Source: Methylopila sp. 73B (GTDB taxonomy: Bacteria > Pseudomonadota > Alphaproteobacteria > Rhizobiales > Methylopilaceae). From it: DNA of 64,000 nucleotides. A program made the position numbers and the translations under genes. How positions within the stretch are numbered: the first letter of the stretch is position 1; every line of letters starts with the position of its first letter. The stretch is from assembly GCF_000526315.1 (NCBI RefSeq), contig NZ_JAFV01000001.1, positions 868,001-932,000 on the forward strand. Direction: 5' to 3'. The notes beneath the pieces are model-generated. The model made no database searches. It was not told the DNA's origin and worked only from the letters and a program-made list of their open reading frames with translations. Shown piece after piece: positions 1 to 8,589 of this stretch.

Positions 1-39
1 CCCCAGGCGCGGGCGGGGACAGGGGACGCGCCGCGACCG

Positions 40-1071
40 TCACTGCGACGCGCTCGTGAGGTAGGCCTGGATCGGCTTGGTGTCGAACAGGCCCGGCCAG
101 TCCTTGGGCTCGGCCTGGATGCGCTTCTGCTCCAGCAGGAAGGCTCCGATGCCCTGCAGGTGCTTCATCAGGCGGGAGTCCAGCTCCTGGCCCGGCGCGC
201 CCAGGAAGTCGGCGGTCAGGGTCTCCCGGAAGGTCGGGTGCGCGACGCTCTGGCCTTCGACCAGCTTGTCGAACTGTTCGGCGGTCATGCCTACGCGTTT
301 CGCCTCGTAGACGCGGACCGCGGCGGGGTTCGCCTTGTAGTCCTGCTGAGCCTGGTCCCACGCCTTCAGGAAGCGGCGCATGGTCTCCGGTTCGCCGTCC
401 ATGAAGGGCCGCCGTCCGACCCAGACGCCGCCGGTGATCATGCCGAGACTTTTGGTGTTCGCGATCGCCTTCGCGCCCTCGCGCTCCATGGCGCCGACGT
501 TCGGCTCCCACACGAAGGCGGCGTCGATCTGGCCGGCGACGTAGGCCGGCGGCATGTTGGCCGGGGTTAGGTTGACAAGGGTGACGTCCTCGGACTTCAG
601 CCCCGCCTTCGCGAGCGCCCGCAGCGTGTGGTAGTGGCTGGTGGAGCCGATCGCGACGCCGAGGCGCTTGCCCTTCAGGTCCTCCAGCTTCTCGATCCCC
701 GCCTTCGGGTTGACCACCAGCCGCACGTTGGTGGCGTCGATCCGCTCCATGAAAAGGATCGCGATCGGCAGTCCGTTGGCGTAGCCGGTGACGGAGGGAA
801 ACTCGCCCATCCAGGCGAGGTCGATCTCTTCGCCCGCGAGCGCCGGCAGCATCGCAGGACCAGCCGGGAACGGCTTGGTGGAGACGTCGAGCCCTTCCTT
901 CTTGAACAGGCCGGCGCCGAGGGCGTAGCTCAGCAGCACGTTGATCTCGCCGGTCTGGAAGCCGAGACGGATCGGCTTCGCGTCCTGCGCCGCGGCGGGG
1001 GCGGCGAGACCAAGCGCAAGGCCGGCCAGAAGTACGAGACGGCGGCTCAGGCCGAAGGCTGCGCGGATCAT
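40..1071 (-). CDS. ABC transporter substrate-binding protein, taurine/nitrate/sulfonate type
   Basis: A 343-residue periplasmic binding protein of the SsuA/TauA/NrtA (type 2) fold. Residues 1-28 form a typical Sec signal peptide (basic N-terminus, Leu/Ala core, Ala-rich cleavage region ending near PAAAQ). The mature part starts with the family pattern IRLGFQTGEINVLLSYALG and has the usual ligand-lobe signatures (DLKGKRLGV, GSTSHYHTL, AAFVWEPNV). The ATG at 1069-1071 begins the signal peptide, so it is a better start than any further upstream. It lies 35 bases after the M20 deacylase gene and is probably co-transcribed with it. Partner ATPase and permease genes are not in the window and may lie beyond base 1. 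The ligand is unknown; an organic sulfonate, nitrogen compound or pyrimidine precursor would fit the family. Confidence 0.85.
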   Translation of the reverse strand: MIRAAFGLSRRLVLLAGLALGLAAPAAAQDAKPIRLGFQTGEINVLLSYALGAGLFKKEGLDVSTKPFPAGPAMLPALAGEEIDLAWMGEFPSVTGYANGLPIAILFMERIDATNVRLVVNPKAGIEKLEDLKGKRLGVAIGSTSHYHTLRALAKAGLKSEDVTLVNLTPANMPPAYVAGQIDAAFVWEPNVGAMEREGAKAIANTKSLGMITGGVWVGRRPFMDGEPETMRRFLKAWDQAQQDYKANPAAVRVYEAKRVGMTAEQFDKLVEGQSVAHPTFRETLTADFLGAPGQELDSRLMKHLQGIGAFLLEQKRIQAEPKDWPGLFDTKPIQAYLTSASQ

Positions 1072-1106
1072 CGAACGTCTCCTCGATGGGTGGGGCAGGG
1101 CGGCGC

Positions 1107-2411
1107 TCATTCGGCGACGCCGAGGATGTCCAGCATGGCGAGCGCGAGCACCTGGGTGGCCACGACCGCCTTGCCGATGTGGATGCTTTCGTTGATCGGA
1201 GCCCAGCCGTCGTCGCCGGGGCCGAAGGTCACCGCCGCCTTGCCGCGTTCGGCGAAGCGGATCGTGTCGTTGAAGGCGTTCTTTCGGTAGAGCTTCGGCT
1301 CGCTCCCCAGGATGCGGACGTAGGCCCGCCGAAGCGCCGCGGTCGGCTCGGCGTCGCCGTCCTGCTCCAGCGTGCCGTCGACGAACAGCGCGCCGGGATA
1401 GGGCCGCGCGGAGGCGTCGAGCTCCGGATCGGCCTTCATGGCCTTCGCGATCACGGCGTCGATGTCGGCCATCACGCTCTCCGCCGTCATCCCAGGCAGT
1501 ATCCCCACCACGCCCAGAACGACGCGGCAGACGTCCGGCGTGAACTGCATCTCGCGTGGAACGCCGCCGCCGATGCGCAGGATGGTGGTGCGGGGCGGCG
1601 TGCCGCCTTCGAGCTTCGCCGGCGTGTGGGCGAAGGTCATGGTCTCGAGCGCCGGCAGCAGCCGCGCCATCTTGGCGACCGCGTTGACGCCGGTGTCGGG
1701 GCGCCAGAGGTGGGTCTTGGTTCCCCGCGCCTCGACCTCGACCAGATAATTGCCGCCGTTCGCGACGGCGACGCCCATGCCCCAGCTTTCGTCGGGGGCG
1801 GTCCACGCGGTGGGCTCGCAGACGATGACGTAATCCGCGTCAAGCCCCATCTCGTCGAGCAGGAAGATCGACCCGTCCGGCCCGTTCTTCTCCTCGTCCG
1901 CGGTGTAGACGCATTTCAGGTCGCCCTTGAGCCGCGCGCCGGCGGCGAGCACCGCGCGCGTCGCGAGCAGCGTGCAGGCAAGGTTGCCGCGGGTGTCGGA
2001 GGCGCCACGGGCGTAGAGCCGGTCGCCGTGGCGCGTTGGGCGGAACGGATGGCCGCCGGTCATGGTCCAGGCGGACCAGTCGCCCGCGGGATAGGTGTCG
2101 AGATGGTCGTTCAGGATCAGCGACGCGCCGCCGCCTTCGCCGGGCAGCGACGCCACGACGTTGGGCCGACCCTCCCGCTTTGTTGGAAACTCCACCGCGA
2201 AGCCCATGTCTTGAAGAATGCCGCCGATGAACAGCGCCGCGCCTTCCTCGCGCCCCGCCGGCTGATCGGGGTCGAGCGGGTTCTCCGCCTCCGGCTGCCC
2301 CGCGGGGATGAGGGCGCAGGCCAGGCTGAGCCAGGCCTCTTCGGTGACGGCGTCGAGCACGCGGCGCTGGAGGTCGGTCATGGGGGCGGGAGCAAGGAGG
2401 GCGGTGGTCAT
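1107..2411 (-). CDS. M20 family deacylase (ArgE/DapE type)
   Basis: A 434-residue metallohydrolase of the M20 peptidase/deacylase family, which cleaves amide bonds of N-acyl amino acids or related compounds with two zinc ions. Visible signatures are the first metal site LNDHLDT, the second-site segment ARGASDTRG, the catalytic glutamate pair in YTADEEKNG and a dimerisation domain in the middle. The ATG at 2409-2411 gives a normal family length; upstream in-frame codons run into a non-conserved Arg-rich stretch. It is first of a two-gene minus-strand operon with the binding protein at 40-1071, which suggests uptake followed by hydrolysis of the same class of compound. The exact substrate cannot be read from the sequence. 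Confidence 0.85.
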   Translation of the reverse strand: MTTALLAPAPMTDLQRRVLDAVTEEAWLSLACALIPAGQPEAENPLDPDQPAGREEGAALFIGGILQDMGFAVEFPTKREGRPNVVASLPGEGGGASLILNDHLDTYPAGDWSAWTMTGGHPFRPTRHGDRLYARGASDTRGNLACTLLATRAVLAAGARLKGDLKCVYTADEEKNGPDGSIFLLDEMGLDADYVIVCEPTAWTAPDESWGMGVAVANGGNYLVEVEARGTKTHLWRPDTGVNAVAKMARLLPALETMTFAHTPAKLEGGTPPRTTILRIGGGVPREMQFTPDVCRVVLGVVGILPGMTAESVMADIDAVIAKAMKADPELDASARPYPGALFVDGTLEQDGDAEPTAALRRAYVRILGSEPKLYRKNAFNDTIRFAERGKAAVTFGPGDDGWAPINESIHIGKAVVATQVLALAMLDILGVAE

Positions 2412-2685
2412 GCTGAGGCGATCTACCAGATTAAATCGATCAGTTGAGTCGATTAGTTTCCTTATTCGGCGATGAAGCGCGTTCGCCGCTGTCGGGCTCT
2501 CAAGCGCAAGCGCCATGCCACGCTCTCGCAACCGCTCGTCGGGAGGCGCGCGGCGCCATCGTCCGTTGAAAATCAACGGACTGCGACGACGGCGGGCGAA
2601 GTGTCAGAAAATTTCCTCAGGGGGCGGAATGGCGCCAAGTCGGGCGCCCGGCCGGGCGCACGTCGCCATGTTCCGCGCCGGGGCC
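2412..2685. promoter_or_regulatory. Intergenic region with candidate operator dyad upstream of the M20 gene
   Basis: This 274-base stretch separates the Crp/FNR gene from the M20 operon and holds no convincing gene. Close to the M20 start is a dyad AATCGA-N9-TCGATT (2434-2439 and 2449-2454) inside a locally AT-rich segment, which is where a promoter and operator for the minus-strand operon would be expected. The rest is GC-rich and I see nothing further in it. Confidence 0.35.
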
Positions 2686-3435
2686 TCAGCCCTGGCGGTC
2701 GCCGCCGGAGGCGAGCGCCAGGATCGCGTCCGGCTTCAGGATCCGGAGCACGCCCCGCCTCTGGCTGAGGACCCCGTCCTTCTGCAGCCGGTTGAGGCTG
2801 ATCGTGACCCATTGCCGGGTGGAGCCGATCAGCGCCGCGATTTCGGCATGGGTGAACGAGGCCGCGATGGCGACGCCCTTCGCCGGATCGTCGTCCGGCG
2901 CCCCATGGATCTGCATCATATGCAGCAGCACATGCGCCAGCCGCTCGCCGAGCGAGCGGGTGCCGAGCATCTGCGCCAGCGAGGAGTAGCAGCGGGCCTT
3001 GTAGGCGAGCGCGTCGATTATGCCGAGGGCGAGGTCGGGCACCTCGCGCGCCAAAGCCCGCAGGCCGGCGCCGGGGAGGTGCAGCGCTTCGGTGGGGCGG
3101 GCCGCTTCAGCCGCCCAGATGTGCCGCCCGCCGCCGAAGACGTCGGGTCCGCCCACGAACGCGCCGGGCCGCCAGTAGGCCAGCGTGATCTCGCGGCCCT
3201 GCGGCGCGGCGTAGAAGCTGCGGACCAGCCCGCGCTGGATCAGCATCACGCCGTCGTGCGCGTCGCCCTGCCGGAAGATGGCCTGGCCGCGCTCATACGC
3301 GATCCGCCGCCCATGGGCTTCGACGCGCGCGCGATCCTCCGGCGCGAGGGGACCGAGGATGCCCGGCGCAGGAGCCGCGTCCGCCTGCTCCTCCGAGAGG
3401 AGCATGTCGCCGGAGCTGTGCTCGGTGCCGTTCAT
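2686..3435 (-). CDS. Crp/FNR family transcriptional regulator
   Basis: A 249-residue regulator with an N-terminal cyclic-nucleotide-binding fold (about residues 25-150; pattern GQAIFRQGD then a beta-roll) and a C-terminal Crp-type winged helix (about 175-240; SFTHAEIAALIGSTRQWVT, recognition helix around GSTRQWVTISLNRL). No FNR-type cysteine cluster is present, so an oxygen-sensing iron-sulfur cluster is unlikely, and the canonical cAMP-contact motif is not evident. It follows the signalling operon on the same strand after 85 bases and could be its last gene or independently transcribed. It might regulate either the amide module or the M20 operon downstream; the sequence does not decide. Confidence 0.85.
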   Translation of the reverse strand: MNGTEHSSGDMLLSEEQADAAPAPGILGPLAPEDRARVEAHGRRIAYERGQAIFRQGDAHDGVMLIQRGLVRSFYAAPQGREITLAYWRPGAFVGGPDVFGGGRHIWAAEAARPTEALHLPGAGLRALAREVPDLALGIIDALAYKARCYSSLAQMLGTRSLGERLAHVLLHMMQIHGAPDDDPAKGVAIAASFTHAEIAALIGSTRQWVTISLNRLQKDGVLSQRRGVLRILKPDAILALASGGDRQG

Positions 3436-3520
3436 GCGAACCTGTCCTGGCCGTCGACGATCCGTGCCGGCGGCTTACGACTATCGGCGGCGGCGTAGGG
3501 CTCTTCAAGCTCGACCGTCG

Positions 3521-4738
3521 TCAGCCGCGAGCGTCGATCCAGAACGGCAGGACGAAGCGGTCGGTGTTGAACGGCTCCGGCGCGATCAGGGCGAGCGGTT
3601 TCCGGTAGTCCTGGATCTGGAAGAACAGGTGCGGCAGGCCGAGCGAAGGGTCCTGGGAGACCACGGGGTAGGGCGCCGCGGCCTGCCACTGCTCGTCGTA
3701 GCGGATCGTGCCGGAGACGCTGCGGTAGATCACCGCCTTCAGCGCCTTCGCCACCTTCCGGTTCTGCTCGAAGCCGCCGGGCCCGGCGGAGCCGCCGGCG
3801 AGGGAGGCGGCGAGCACGTAGTGATGCAGCGCGCTGTAGGACTGGCAGCCGATGTGCGGCGTCGAGCCCTCGCCGAAGCGGGCGACGTAGCGTGAGGCGA
3901 AGCTTTGGCCCATCTCGTCGCGCAGCAGGCCGATCACCGTGCTCGTCAGCACGCCGACGCCTTTGCCCTGAGCGATGTCCGAGAACGACTGGTGCATGGC
4001 GCCGTACTGGAGATAGACGAGGCTGTCGGTCGGCCGCTCCATGAACTGCAACTGAAAGCTCGCAAGATCGCCCGAGTAGAAATGCGTGTTGGCGATCACC
4101 GCGGGCTCCGTCGCGCGGATCGCGTCGAGCGCCTCGCGCCAGTCGGAGGTCGGCGTCTGCACGATCTCGGGACCGAAGCTCACGCGCCAGCCGAACTTGG
4201 CGGCGGACGCGGCCATCGCCTGGGCGATGACGATGCTGTAGGGTTTTGAACCCGACACGATGGCGATGCGGTTCGACGACGGCTTCCACTGGCCGGAGTC
4301 CCGCAGCCACGAGATGAACTTCAGGAAGCCCGGCCCGTACCAGTAGTCGGCCGGGTCGGTCATGAAGCAGCCGAAGTAACGGTCGGGATCGCTCATCACC
4401 GTGTCGTGGTGCTGGAGCAGCGTGTTGGCGTGGATGTAGATCACGCCAGCCTCCGCCACCGGCTCGTACTCGGAGTTCTGCGGGCCGATGTTGTAGCCGT
4501 TGACGATGGCGTGGACCTTGTGCGTCCCGATCAACGCGCGGGCCGCCGCGACCACGTCCTCGGCCCCCTGGCGTCCGGTGTCCGCGAAGATCGGCTTGAT
4601 CGGGCGGCCCAGAAGGCCGCCACGGGCGTTCACCTCTTCGGCCGCCAGGATGACGCCCTTGCGGAACTCGGCGCCGTCGGCCGCCGAGGGCCCGGTCAGG
4701 GGCACCATGCTGCCGATGGGAATGAAGGCGTCGACCAC
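3521..4738 (-). CDS. Cytoplasmic amide-binding (AmiC/FmdD-like) sensor protein
   Basis: A 405-residue protein of the type 1 periplasmic-binding fold (Leu/urea/short-chain amide group). It starts directly with the first beta strand (FIPIGSMVPLTGPSAADG) from a GTG at 4736-4738. There is no signal peptide, and the in-frame codons back into the kinase gene offer no export signal, so it is predicted to be cytoplasmic. It shares the segment DSLVYLQYG exactly with the exported binding protein at 7303-8589, which shows common ancestry. It is the third gene of the operon response regulator - hybrid kinase - binding protein, 28 bases after the kinase. By analogy with AmiC, the cytosolic amide sensor of Pseudomonas, I infer a ligand-sensing role that modulates the kinase. 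A misannotated transporter component is the alternative. Confidence 0.75.
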   Translation of the reverse strand: MVDAFIPIGSMVPLTGPSAADGAEFRKGVILAAEEVNARGGLLGRPIKPIFADTGRQGAEDVVAAARALIGTHKVHAIVNGYNIGPQNSEYEPVAEAGVIYIHANTLLQHHDTVMSDPDRYFGCFMTDPADYWYGPGFLKFISWLRDSGQWKPSSNRIAIVSGSKPYSIVIAQAMAASAAKFGWRVSFGPEIVQTPTSDWREALDAIRATEPAVIANTHFYSGDLASFQLQFMERPTDSLVYLQYGAMHQSFSDIAQGKGVGVLTSTVIGLLRDEMGQSFASRYVARFGEGSTPHIGCQSYSALHHYVLAASLAGGSAGPGGFEQNRKVAKALKAVIYRSVSGTIRYDEQWQAAAPYPVVSQDPSLGLPHLFFQIQDYRKPLALIAPEPFNTDRFVLPFWIDARG

Positions 4739-4766
4739 GGCGTTCGTCCTTCCGGCGTTTCGGTGT

Positions 4767-6293
4767 TCAGACGGGGTCTCGTTCGAACAGCAGATGGTGC
4801 ATCATCACCCTCAGCCGGGGTGGGCTGACGGGCTTCACCATCAGGGGCACGCCCGCGGCGCGGACCCGCTCGACGACGCCGGGCTCCGCGTCGGCGGTGA
4901 TGATGCAGGCGGGGATCTCCGCTTCCGACACGGCCCGGACGTGGGCGATCACGTCGAGGCCGGTGCTCATGCGGATGCTGTAGTCGGCGATGATCAGCCG
5001 TGGCCGGAAGCCGCCGGCGACGATCGCCGCGGCCTCCTCCGCTCCCGCCGCGGAGCGCCGGTCGACGCCCCAGCGGTCGAGCAGCTGGCCCATCGCCTCC
5101 CGCAGCGCGTCATCGTCTTCGACGAGCAGGATGGGCGCGCCGACGAACTCTCCGGCGACCGCCTCGTTGACCTCGGTCTCCACGACCTCGCTGTGCCAGA
5201 CGTTGCCGAGCGGCACGAACACCGAGAAGCGCGACCCGGCGCCCGGCGCAGACTTCAGCTGGATCCGATGGCCGAGCAGGTCCGACAGGCGCTTGACGAT
5301 GTTGAGGCCGAGGCCGAGGCCGGTCTTCTCGAGCCGCCGGTCGTCCGCCGCGCGGTAGAACTCGTCGAAGATCCTCTCCTGGTCCTCCGGCGGGACGCCG
5401 CGCCCGGTGTCCACGACGTCGATGCGCAGCCCGTCGCCGCGCCGCCGGCAGCCGACCAGCACGCCGCCGACGTCGGTGAAGCGGAGCGCGTTGGCGACGA
5501 TGTTGCTGAGGATCCGCTCGAGCAGGGCGCGGTCACTGGACACCGCGGCGCGGGCGCCGACGATCCGCAGGCGCAAGCCCTTGTCCGCCGCCTGATGCCG
5601 GAACTGGATCTCCAGACGCTCGAACAGGGTCGACAGCTGGAACGTCGCGATCCGGGGCTTGATCCGGCCGGCGTCCAACTGTCCGATCTGCAGCAGCGCG
5701 CCGAGCAGGTCCTCCATCACGGACGCCGACACGTCCATGCCGTGCAGCAGTTCGCGACGGCGCGCCTCGTCGGTCTCGCGCACGCAATTGAAGATCATGA
5801 TCTTCAGCGCCGCGAGAGGCTGCCTGAGGTCGTGGTTGGCGGCCCGCAGAAAGCGCGACTTCGCCTCGTCGACGGCCTCGGCCTTCTCCTTTGCGGCCAG
5901 CAGCGTCGCCTCCCGGCGCTCCGCGGCGGTTACGTCCGAGAGCATGGTGACGGCGCCGCCGCCGTCGACGGGGGCGATCGACATCCGGACGACGCGCCCG
6001 TCCGCCGATTTGTAGTCGGCTTCGCTTTCGTCTCCGAAGGCCACGGCCTGGTCCGCGATCCAGAGCTCCGGCGGAACTGGCAGCCGCCACTCCCGGGAGG
6101 CCGCGACGGCCGTCAGGAAGCGCGCGTAGGGGAGGCCGACAGGCAGCGCGAAGTCGAAGCTCTGGCGGAACGCGCGGTTTGCGAAGAGCAGGGCGCCCGT
6201 CTCGTCCCAGACCGCGGCCCCGTTCGGCAAAGCGTTGAAACCGGCGAACACGCGACCGGCGTTCGCCTCCGTCGCAGCCTCTCCGTCAGCCAC
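4767..6293 (-). CDS. Soluble hybrid sensor histidine kinase (PAS-HisKA-HATPase-REC)
   Basis: A 508-residue hybrid histidine kinase without membrane segments. Order of domains: PAS-like sensor (about 10-130), HisKA with the H-box AANHDLRQPL and phospho-acceptor His154, HATPase (N-box asparagines 264 and 268, G1 DTGRG at 295-299, G2 GLGLGL at 325-330), and a C-terminal receiver (about 387-505) with acidic pocket VEDDD and phospho-acceptor Asp437 in LIIADYS. Its start overlaps the response regulator gene by 8 bases, indicating translational coupling. Because neither kinase nor its neighbouring binding protein is exported or membrane-bound, the signal is likely intracellular. The attached receiver may act as a phosphate sink or as input to a phosphorelay. 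Confidence 0.9.
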   Translation of the reverse strand: MADGEAATEANAGRVFAGFNALPNGAAVWDETGALLFANRAFRQSFDFALPVGLPYARFLTAVAASREWRLPVPPELWIADQAVAFGDESEADYKSADGRVVRMSIAPVDGGGAVTMLSDVTAAERREATLLAAKEKAEAVDEAKSRFLRAANHDLRQPLAALKIMIFNCVRETDEARRRELLHGMDVSASVMEDLLGALLQIGQLDAGRIKPRIATFQLSTLFERLEIQFRHQAADKGLRLRIVGARAAVSSDRALLERILSNIVANALRFTDVGGVLVGCRRRGDGLRIDVVDTGRGVPPEDQERIFDEFYRAADDRRLEKTGLGLGLNIVKRLSDLLGHRIQLKSAPGAGSRFSVFVPLGNVWHSEVVETEVNEAVAGEFVGAPILLVEDDDALREAMGQLLDRWGVDRRSAAGAEEAAAIVAGGFRPRLIIADYSIRMSTGLDVIAHVRAVSEAEIPACIITADAEPGVVERVRAAGVPLMVKPVSPPRLRVMMHHLLFERDPV

Positions 6294-7056
6294 GGCCGGG
6301 GTTGGCGCCGCCGAACAGGCTCATGGCGTAGTGCAGGGCCGCGGATCTGTCGGGCAGGTTCAGCTTCTTCATCGCGTTGCGCAGGTGGACGCGCACGGTC
6401 TGCTCCGCGACGCCGCATGCTTCCGCGATCTTCCGCACCGACTTGCCCCGTCCCAGCAGCTCGAGAACCTCGCGTTCGCGGTCGGTGAGAGCCTGCGCGT
6501 CCGACGCCGGCTCGGGCGCCGCGTCGGCCGACGTTCCGGGGGCCGACCGCTCGATGATGCGGCGCGGGAACGACACCTCGCCGGCGAGGACGCGCTCCAG
6601 CGCGCGCTCCACTTCGGGCGCGCCCGCCGACTTCGGGATGTAGCCGATGACGCCGTGTTCGACCGAGCGCATGACGTGCTCGACGTCCTCGTGCACCGAG
6701 ACGACCACGAGCGGGACGGTCGGGAACTCCTTGCGCAGTCGGCGCAGCCCCGCGAAAGCCTCGAACCCCGGCATCACCAGGTCGACGAGCATGAGATCGA
6801 CGTCGGGATGGCGCGCCAGCGTGTCCGCAGCCTCCGCGAAGCTCTCCGCTTCGTAGATCTCGATCGTCTGCTCCAGCCGCTCCATGACCTGTTTGAGCGA
6901 CTGCCGGACCATCCAGTGATCGTCGGCGATCACGACCTTCAGCCGCGCGCCCGCAGGGGCCTCGCGCGAAGCGTCGGAACGCGGCGCGTGGTCGGCGCCG
7001 CCTGCGCGGCCGCAGCGCCTCAGCTTGGGGTCGACGCTTTCGAGGGAGTTCAGCAT
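6286..7056 (-). CDS. NarL/FixJ-type response regulator (LuxR HTH)
   Basis: A 256-residue response regulator. Residues 39-155 form the receiver (VVIADDH, phospho-acceptor Asp92 in MLVDLVMPG, conserved Lys in YIPKSAG), and about 190-250 form a LuxR-type helix-turn-helix (LTDREREVLELLGRGKSVR, then VAEQTVRVHLRNAMKKL). The first 38 residues are a poorly conserved extension, so a later start is possible. It is the first gene of the minus-strand signalling operon, divergent from the amide transporter and dimethylformamidase operon, and it overlaps the kinase gene. From memory, a LuxR-family activator (DmfR) controls dmfA1-dmfA2 in Paracoccus aminophilus; this gene occupies the corresponding place but is a full receiver-containing regulator. 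Candidate binding dyads lie in the intergenic region. Confidence 0.9.
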   Translation of the reverse strand: MLNSLESVDPKLRRCGRAGGADHAPRSDASREAPAGARLKVVIADDHWMVRQSLKQVMERLEQTIEIYEAESFAEAADTLARHPDVDLMLVDLVMPGFEAFAGLRRLRKEFPTVPLVVVSVHEDVEHVMRSVEHGVIGYIPKSAGAPEVERALERVLAGEVSFPRRIIERSAPGTSADAAPEPASDAQALTDREREVLELLGRGKSVRKIAEACGVAEQTVRVHLRNAMKKLNLPDRSAALHYAMSLFGGANPGRG

Positions 7057-7302
7057 GGTTCCGATCTAAACGAATTGGCTAGCTTACTCAATAGCCACTT
7101 TGGGAAGACGCCTGCCTCATGCTTAGGCGAACCGAGGCGCCAAACGCAGAGAGGCGTAGAACAGAGCGCAAAAGAAAATTCGTTTCGTGGGACGAAATGC
7201 AGTTGACACTCTAAAAGCCCGCCGCCTAGCCTCTAGCCCAGAGAGCTAGACGTAATGCGTAGTGATCTCGCGATCGTTTAACGCGACCCTGGGGGCGGCA
7301 CG
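7057..7302. promoter_or_regulatory. Divergent control region of the amide module
   Basis: This 246-base region serves two divergent operons. Towards the binding-protein gene a good -35 box TTGACA lies at 7203-7208, with a weak -10 candidate about 17-18 bases later (CTAGCC/TAGCCT, 7226-7232). Three dyads are visible: TGGCTA-N10-TAGCCA (7076-7081, 7092-7097) just upstream of the regulator gene, CGCCT-N11-AGGCG (7109-7113, 7125-7129), and TCTAGC-N7-GCTAGA (7232-7237, 7245-7250) over the predicted -10/start area. CTAGCC also repeats with a 7-base period (7226-7231, 7233-7238). These are plausible sites for the LuxR-type regulator; assignment is inference. Confidence 0.5.
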
Positions 7303-8589
7303 ATGAAAGACATCACGCGGCGGACACTTGTGAAGGCGACGGCGGCGGGCGGCGCCGCGGCGGCGCTCTCAGCCCCCTTCATCTCGCGGGCCTGGGCGGC
7401 CGAGCCGATCCTGCTCGGCGTTCCGACCTCGCAGACGGCCGCCGCGGGCGTGGCCGACGACCTCGATCACCTCAACGGCACCACGCTCGCGATGGAGGAG
7501 ATCAACGCCGCCGGCGGCATCCTGGGGCGGCCGCTCAAGCTCTACGTCACCGACGTCGACAAGCTTTCTCCCGAGAGCTGCCAGCAGGCGATCGCCGCCT
7601 GCGTCGACGCCAAGGTGCACGCGATCTCGAACGCCTTCGTGTTCGTGCCGATCCCGGCGATGGACGCCTCGGCCAAGTACAAGTGCCCCTATCTCAACGG
7701 CAATACGCAGCGCGCCGCCACCGAGGCGTTCAAGAAGAATCCGGACAAGTACAGCCATGTCTTCCAGACGGACCCGTCGGAAGTCCACTACGGCTACACC
7801 TACCCGATCTGGCTGAAGGCGATGGAGAGCTCCGGCGCCTGGAAGCCGAAGAACCGCAAGGTGCACATCGTCCAGGAGCAGGTCGCCTACTGCCAGACGA
7901 TTTCGCGCGCGGCCCAGGAGGCGCTGAAGAAGAGCGATTTCGAGGTCGCCAAGATCACCGACATCCAGTTCCCGGTGCAGGATTGGGGCCCGGTGATCCA
8001 GGAGCTGAAGGAGGTCGACGCCGGCGCGATCATGATCGACCATTGGGTCGCCGCCGAATACGCCGCCTTCTGCAAACAGTTCCAGGCCGATCCGGTGCCG
8101 GACTCGCTGGTTTATCTTCAGTACGGCCCGTCGCAGCCTGAGTTCCTGACGCTCGCGGGGGAGGCGGCCAACGGCTTCTGCTGGTCGACGGTGCTCGGCG
8201 TCTACGCCGACGAGAAGGGCAACGCCTTCCGCGCCAAGTACAAGAAGCGTTTCCCCGGCATCATGGGCCTCGTCTACACCGGCAACGGCTACGACATCGC
8301 CTACTATCTGAAGGCCGCGTGGGAGGCGACGGGCGATCCCTCCAACTTCAAGGCCGTGTGCGACTGGATTCGCACGCACCCCTACCGCGGGGTCTGCGGC
8401 TACATGGACATGAACAACGAGTACCAGGAGTCCGGGCATTTCCCGGACAACGGTTTCGCGGTCACGGCGACCGAGCTCGAGAAGGGCATGAGCCAGCTCT
8501 ACGTCCAGGTTCAGGACGTCGAGCATAAGATCATTTACCCGTACGAGATCAAGGAATCGGCGCTCAAGCCCGCGCCGTGGTGGAGCTGA
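7303..8589 (+). CDS. Amide/urea-type ABC transporter substrate-binding protein (Tat-exported)
   Basis: A 428-residue type 1 binding protein of the UrtA/FmdD group (urea and short-chain amide transporters). The N-terminus carries a twin-arginine motif (TRRTLVK, residues 5-11), an Ala-rich hydrophobic core and a probable cleavage after SRAWA near residue 30, so export in folded form by Tat is predicted. The mature part has typical strands (EPILLGVPTS, EEINAAGGILGRPLK) and the segment DSLVYLQYG shared with the cytoplasmic protein at 3521-4738. It is the first gene of the plus-strand operon; its stop overlaps the start of the next gene (TGATG). The ligand is inferred to be an amide, possibly dimethylformamide or a related N-substituted amide, because the hydrolase is in the same operon. 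Confidence 0.88.
   Translation: MKDITRRTLVKATAAGGAAAALSAPFISRAWAAEPILLGVPTSQTAAAGVADDLDHLNGTTLAMEEINAAGGILGRPLKLYVTDVDKLSPESCQQAIAACVDAKVHAISNAFVFVPIPAMDASAKYKCPYLNGNTQRAATEAFKKNPDKYSHVFQTDPSEVHYGYTYPIWLKAMESSGAWKPKNRKVHIVQEQVAYCQTISRAAQEALKKSDFEVAKITDIQFPVQDWGPVIQELKEVDAGAIMIDHWVAAEYAAFCKQFQADPVPDSLVYLQYGPSQPEFLTLAGEAANGFCWSTVLGVYADEKGNAFRAKYKKRFPGIMGLVYTGNGYDIAYYLKAAWEATGDPSNFKAVCDWIRTHPYRGVCGYMDMNNEYQESGHFPDNGFAVTATELEKGMSQLYVQVQDVEHKIIYPYEIKESALKPAPWWS

Noticed and set aside
3521-4738. Annotating this as a second periplasmic binding protein of the amide transporter
   Set aside because: No signal peptide and no room for one; it is in the kinase operon, so a cytoplasmic sensor is more likely.
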